Shown piece after piece: positions 18,292 through 21,008 of a stretch of DNA of 21,008 bases. The stretch lies in assembly GCA_030044775.1 (NCBI GenBank), contig JASICF010000326.1, positions 1 through 21,008 on the forward strand. The letters are read 5' to 3'. The DNA is from Candidatus Sulfotelmatobacter sp. Lineage in GTDB: Bacteria > Acidobacteriota > Terriglobia > Terriglobales > Acidobacteriaceae. The position numbers and the translations under genes are program-made. The first letter of the stretch is position 1; each line of letters begins with the position of its first letter. A model generated the notes under the pieces. It saw nothing but the letters and a program-made list of their open reading frames with translations. It had not been told where the DNA came from and searched no databases.

Positions 18292-20331
18292 CTATGCGCT
18301 GCGTTCCTGATAGCGGTCGATGTCCGACTCCGGGTCGTACGTGAAATAGCGCACCAGATTCTTGAAGTATCGCAGGAGCGTATTCACGTTGGTCGCGTAC
18401 CAGCAGCAGCGGGTCATTTGCGGAGAAAAGCCGCAGATAAAGCGGAACTGATCCAAAGCCGGCGGAGAATCGCCGAGCATTGCGGCCGCTATACGGTGAT
18501 TTCCATCCAGGATCGTCAAGGGTCCAGTTTCATCGACTCCGATTAACAGGACGGCAGGATTCACCAGATTGTCCTGCACGGAAGAACTGAGCAAACGCAG
18601 TTTTCCGAAAAAGTTGCTGTGAGTCGGCGCCTTCAACTGTATCCTTATTCGCTCAACCACATCGGTCAAGTAGAAGCTGCCCTGGGCGACTCGGCGCCAT
18701 TGGGCCCGGGGAAAGAAACGAATTCTTTCCAACTCGTCCTGCGACAGTTGAACTTCGTACCATACCGTATCGGCCGGGAGTTCGCGCCACATCGGCCCTC
18801 TGCGCAGAAATAACAGGGCCTGGCGCACGGCATTTTCCCGCGCGCTGGCGAGATCCGGGTTTCTAACCAGATGGTCGAACTGGTTGCGATATTCATCAAA
18901 TTCCGGATGGTGAAATTCACTTCTGAGAAATTCGGCCATCACTTCTTCCTCGGTCAATCTGCGGCCGAGTCGAAGCCCGGGGTAAGTAGCTAAAGGTTTC
19001 GACGCAAAATGTGCCCGCAGCAGCGGAACGATCAGCAGTGCGAGCAGGGCAACCATCAACACGAGCTGCACCAGAATGACCTGGCGGAGCGTATGGTGAA
19101 GCATGTAAACCCCAACCACCAGTGCGCCGCTGAAAGCGAGTTGCAACCAGCTGGTATTCGCGATTTTGCGTGACATTTCGTAGGTAATGATCACTGAACT
19201 CAGCGAATACACTCCGGTCATGACGGCATATAAAATCAGCAGCGGCGCCAGCGCGCCGTACAGCCCCAATTCGAAGTGCGACCCGAACAGCATCTTCCAC
19301 AGAAAGCTCGGAACCATCCATAAGCCGAAGATCAGTACCGAGAGAATCAGAAAAACCAGCACCAGAGAGGTGAATAAGACCGGGCTGCCGTCTTGTTCTT
19401 CGCTGCCGGCGCCGGCCGACACCGGAAACATAGTGTTGACGACCGACCATGCGCACATGTTTACCAGCCGCCCCACCAGAGCGACGGCGGCGTAGAATCC
19501 GGCCTCGGCGGGCGGGAAGAAGTGTTTCACCAGCACGATATCGAAATTGTTGATCACGGTCTGGCCGGAGAAAAAAACAGTCGCCTGCAGGCCTTCCTGG
19601 AAGGAAATGACGATTCCACGAAAACTAAGAGAAGATAAGCCGGGGCTGGGCGCCGCGAAAAGATAGGCCACGATCACGGCCAGAACGCTGGCCAGAACCG
19701 CTCCCTCGACCCCCATGCCGATCTCGATCAGCAGAAAGACTCCGCCCACGCGAACCAATCCTTCGAGGATGAAGTTGACCGCAAGTGGCGCGAACGCGTG
19801 GATTCCCTGAATGTAACCGCGGCGCACACCGAGCGGAATGTAGAAGGCCGTCCCCAGCGCCAGCAGCGATATAAGAAACGAACTCGGCAGATTGAGATAT
19901 TCCGCCAGCGGACCTTTGAACAAAAATAGCAGCAGGCCAATCGCTAGGCCTGCCATCCAGGAACGTTGATGAAGCGTGGCAAAAAACGCGCTTCGCTCCT
20001 GCGGCGAATTGCTCTTGGCGACGTACTTTGCGCACACCACCTGGAATGACAACGTGATGCCCGAGGCCAGCATCAGCATCGTGTAAACCGCGGTGGCGTG
20101 GGCGAAGCCGCTGGGGCCGAGAAGCCGGGCGGTCGCCACGTTGTAAACCAGGTTGGTGAGGCCCACCAATCCTGAGCCCGCGAGCAGGGTAAGGCTGCCG
20201 CCGAGCAACTTTGATCGCAGAGTCTTGACCGGAGCGGCTACCGGCGCAAGTCCACCGCTGGCAACTTCCGCTTCCTCTTCGGATTTCATTATCTCGGCCA
20301 TGCGCGAGAGCTCGGAGTCGGGAGCCGGCAC
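18292..20331 (-). CDS. Polysaccharide flippase (Wzx/MATE-like) fused to a C-terminal ParB-like domain
   Basis: The 679-residue protein has two parts. Residues about 37-438 form a membrane domain of roughly 12 helices with flippase hallmarks (GLTNLVYNVATARLLGPSGF near the start, FDIVLVKHFFPPAEAGFYAA at 263-282), which should move lipid-linked oligosaccharides across the inner membrane. Residues about 455-679 are soluble and contain WYEVQLSQDELERI and PLTILDGNHRIAAAMLGD (605-621). The latter resembles the ParB/sulfiredoxin nucleotide-binding core. The C-terminus holds MTRCCWYATNVNTLLRYF. Flippases are normally about 400-500 residues, so the extra domain is unusual. GTG 20331 begins one base after the stop of the upstream barrel gene, so translation is probably coupled. 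ATGs at 20301 and 20289 are alternatives, and none has a strong ribosome-binding site. The role of the C-terminal domain is unknown. Confidence 0.8.
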   Translation of the reverse strand: MPAPDSELSRMAEIMKSEEEAEVASGGLAPVAAPVKTLRSKLLGGSLTLLAGSGLVGLTNLVYNVATARLLGPSGFAHATAVYTMLMLASGITLSFQVVCAKYVAKSNSPQERSAFFATLHQRSWMAGLAIGLLLFLFKGPLAEYLNLPSSFLISLLALGTAFYIPLGVRRGYIQGIHAFAPLAVNFILEGLVRVGGVFLLIEIGMGVEGAVLASVLAVIVAYLFAAPSPGLSSLSFRGIVISFQEGLQATVFFSGQTVINNFDIVLVKHFFPPAEAGFYAAVALVGRLVNMCAWSVVNTMFPVSAGAGSEEQDGSPVLFTSLVLVFLILSVLIFGLWMVPSFLWKMLFGSHFELGLYGALAPLLILYAVMTGVYSLSSVIITYEMSRKIANTSWLQLAFSGALVVGVYMLHHTLRQVILVQLVLMVALLALLIVPLLRAHFASKPLATYPGLRLGRRLTEEEVMAEFLRSEFHHPEFDEYRNQFDHLVRNPDLASARENAVRQALLFLRRGPMWRELPADTVWYEVQLSQDELERIRFFPRAQWRRVAQGSFYLTDVVERIRIQLKAPTHSNFFGKLRLLSSSVQDNLVNPAVLLIGVDETGPLTILDGNHRIAAAMLGDSPPALDQFRFICGFSPQMTRCCWYATNVNTLLRYFKNLVRYFTYDPESDIDRYQERSA

Positions 20332-20332
20332 C

Positions 20333-21008
20333 CTAGAACAGCGTGAAGTGGATCACCGGCAGCAGCGTTGTTCTGGTTGTGCCGGCAAAGCTATAGAAAG
20401 TTTGTTGCTGAATCCCGAACGAGAGTCGAAATGGGAATGAAGACGGCGCGCCCATGGTGCCGTCCTTCAACTCGCTGCGCACTGAGCGGGTATACGATAC
20501 CTGGAACTCGCTTTCGGCATTATCGTACTCGTGGTAGCCTTCGCCGCGCTGCAACAGGAAGTTGCCTTGAACCTCCCATCTGGGGCTGACGCGGAACTCG
20601 AATCTGGCGCCCGGCAGAAAGGCCTGAGCGATCGCATATTGAGTTCCTTCTACTCGCCACGACCGCAGATCTTCGGCCAGCAACGCTGCCGTAAACCGGT
20701 TCCCGAACTTCTGCTGGATCCCGGCATAGCTCGAGGTGTCGAAATACTCTTGGACAACCGGGTTATAGAGCAGGTCACGAACCGAATATCCCACCAGCAA
20801 AGCGGTCGACGCCCAAGGACGCCCGACGGTAAATTCCACATCGGCGGAAGCGTCGCGAGAGTTCAAGTTTGCGTCGGTGAACGGTCCCGCCTCGCGAATG
20901 GCATATCCATTAACCGAAACCCAGTTGAAAAAAGAACTCGTCGAGAGATACAGAAACTGCCGGAAAAGATTCTGGCTCATGAATGTCGGCGAGATCGTGT
21001 CCCGGCGA
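20333..21008 (-). CDS. Outer-membrane beta-barrel protein (5' truncated by window edge)
   Basis: The frame stays open to the right window edge on the minus strand. The Met at 20980 lies inside a continuing frame (TISPTF precedes it), so the true start is outside. The visible ~224 residues alternate polar and hydrophobic residues in strands typical of outer-membrane barrels, for example ASADVEFTVGRPWAS, GARFEFRVSPRWEVQGNFLL and ESEFQVSYTRS, and end with Phe (LLPVIHFTLF), as the BAM recognition signal requires. It may be a surface-glycan porin or a barrel of unknown cargo. The downstream flippase begins one base after its stop, so the two are probably one operon. Confidence 0.75.
   Translation of the reverse strand, partial: RRDTISPTFMSQNLFRQFLYLSTSSFFNWVSVNGYAIREAGPFTDANLNSRDASADVEFTVGRPWASTALLVGYSVRDLLYNPVVQEYFDTSSYAGIQQKFGNRFTAALLAEDLRSWRVEGTQYAIAQAFLPGARFEFRVSPRWEVQGNFLLQRGEGYHEYDNAESEFQVSYTRSVRSELKDGTMGAPSSFPFRLSFGIQQQTFYSFAGTTRTTLLPVIHFTLF

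Overview
The window looks like a chromosomal segment from an Acidobacteriota bacterium, probably class Terriglobia. This is an inference from gene content, not from a marker gene. The clues are a bacterial poly-HAMP kinase of the Nik1 type, an acidobacterial-style ECF sigma factor, an exported protein with an LPDSPG motif, Ig-like secreted proteins ending in two membrane segments and a Cys-Gly-Gly-Gly motif, and an SYLF-domain protein. The DNA is moderately GC-rich throughout. There are no tRNA or rRNA genes, insertion sequences or CRISPR arrays.

Region 1 (1-6130) holds two tandem signalling proteins. The first is a hybrid histidine kinase, cut by the left window edge, with at least six complete 92-residue HAMP units, a GAF domain, a histidine kinase core and three receivers. 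The second is a receiver-PAS-HisKA_3 kinase. Neither has a DNA-binding output. Region 2 (6359-8533) carries three envelope genes: a secreted SYLF lipid-binding protein, a 50-residue DUF3309 membrane peptide, and a TonB-like protein. Two terminator-like hairpins separate them.

Region 3 (8904-11147) is a compact sigma/STAS group: an ECF sigma factor, a nucleotidyltransferase-like protein that lacks the nucleotide-binding loop but has a left-handed beta-helix, and a STAS-domain protein. No recognisable anti-sigma gene adjoins the sigma factor. Region 4 (11187-14198) continues on the plus strand with an exported proline-rich protein, a thymidylate-kinase-like P-loop protein and a GT4 glycosyltransferase. 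The glycosyltransferase frame runs 348 bp into the convergent gene that follows.

Region 5 (13851-21008) is mostly minus strand: a secreted GH71/GH99-like glycosidase with a structured leader, an exported protein with DUF5666-like repeats, a divergent exported TPR protein (plus strand), a fusion of a polysaccharide flippase with a ParB-like domain, and an outer-membrane beta-barrel cut by the right edge.

The glycosyltransferase, flippase, glycosidase and outer-membrane barrel together suggest an exopolysaccharide or cell-surface glycan locus next to sensory and sigma-factor control. That functional link is inferred from proximity only. The most unusual items are the flippase/ParB-like fusion, the leader whose hairpin covers the glycosidase ribosome-binding site, the ECF-pseudo-nucleotidyltransferase-STAS operon, the glycosyltransferase reading into its convergent neighbour, and the 14-bp duplication of a start codon.
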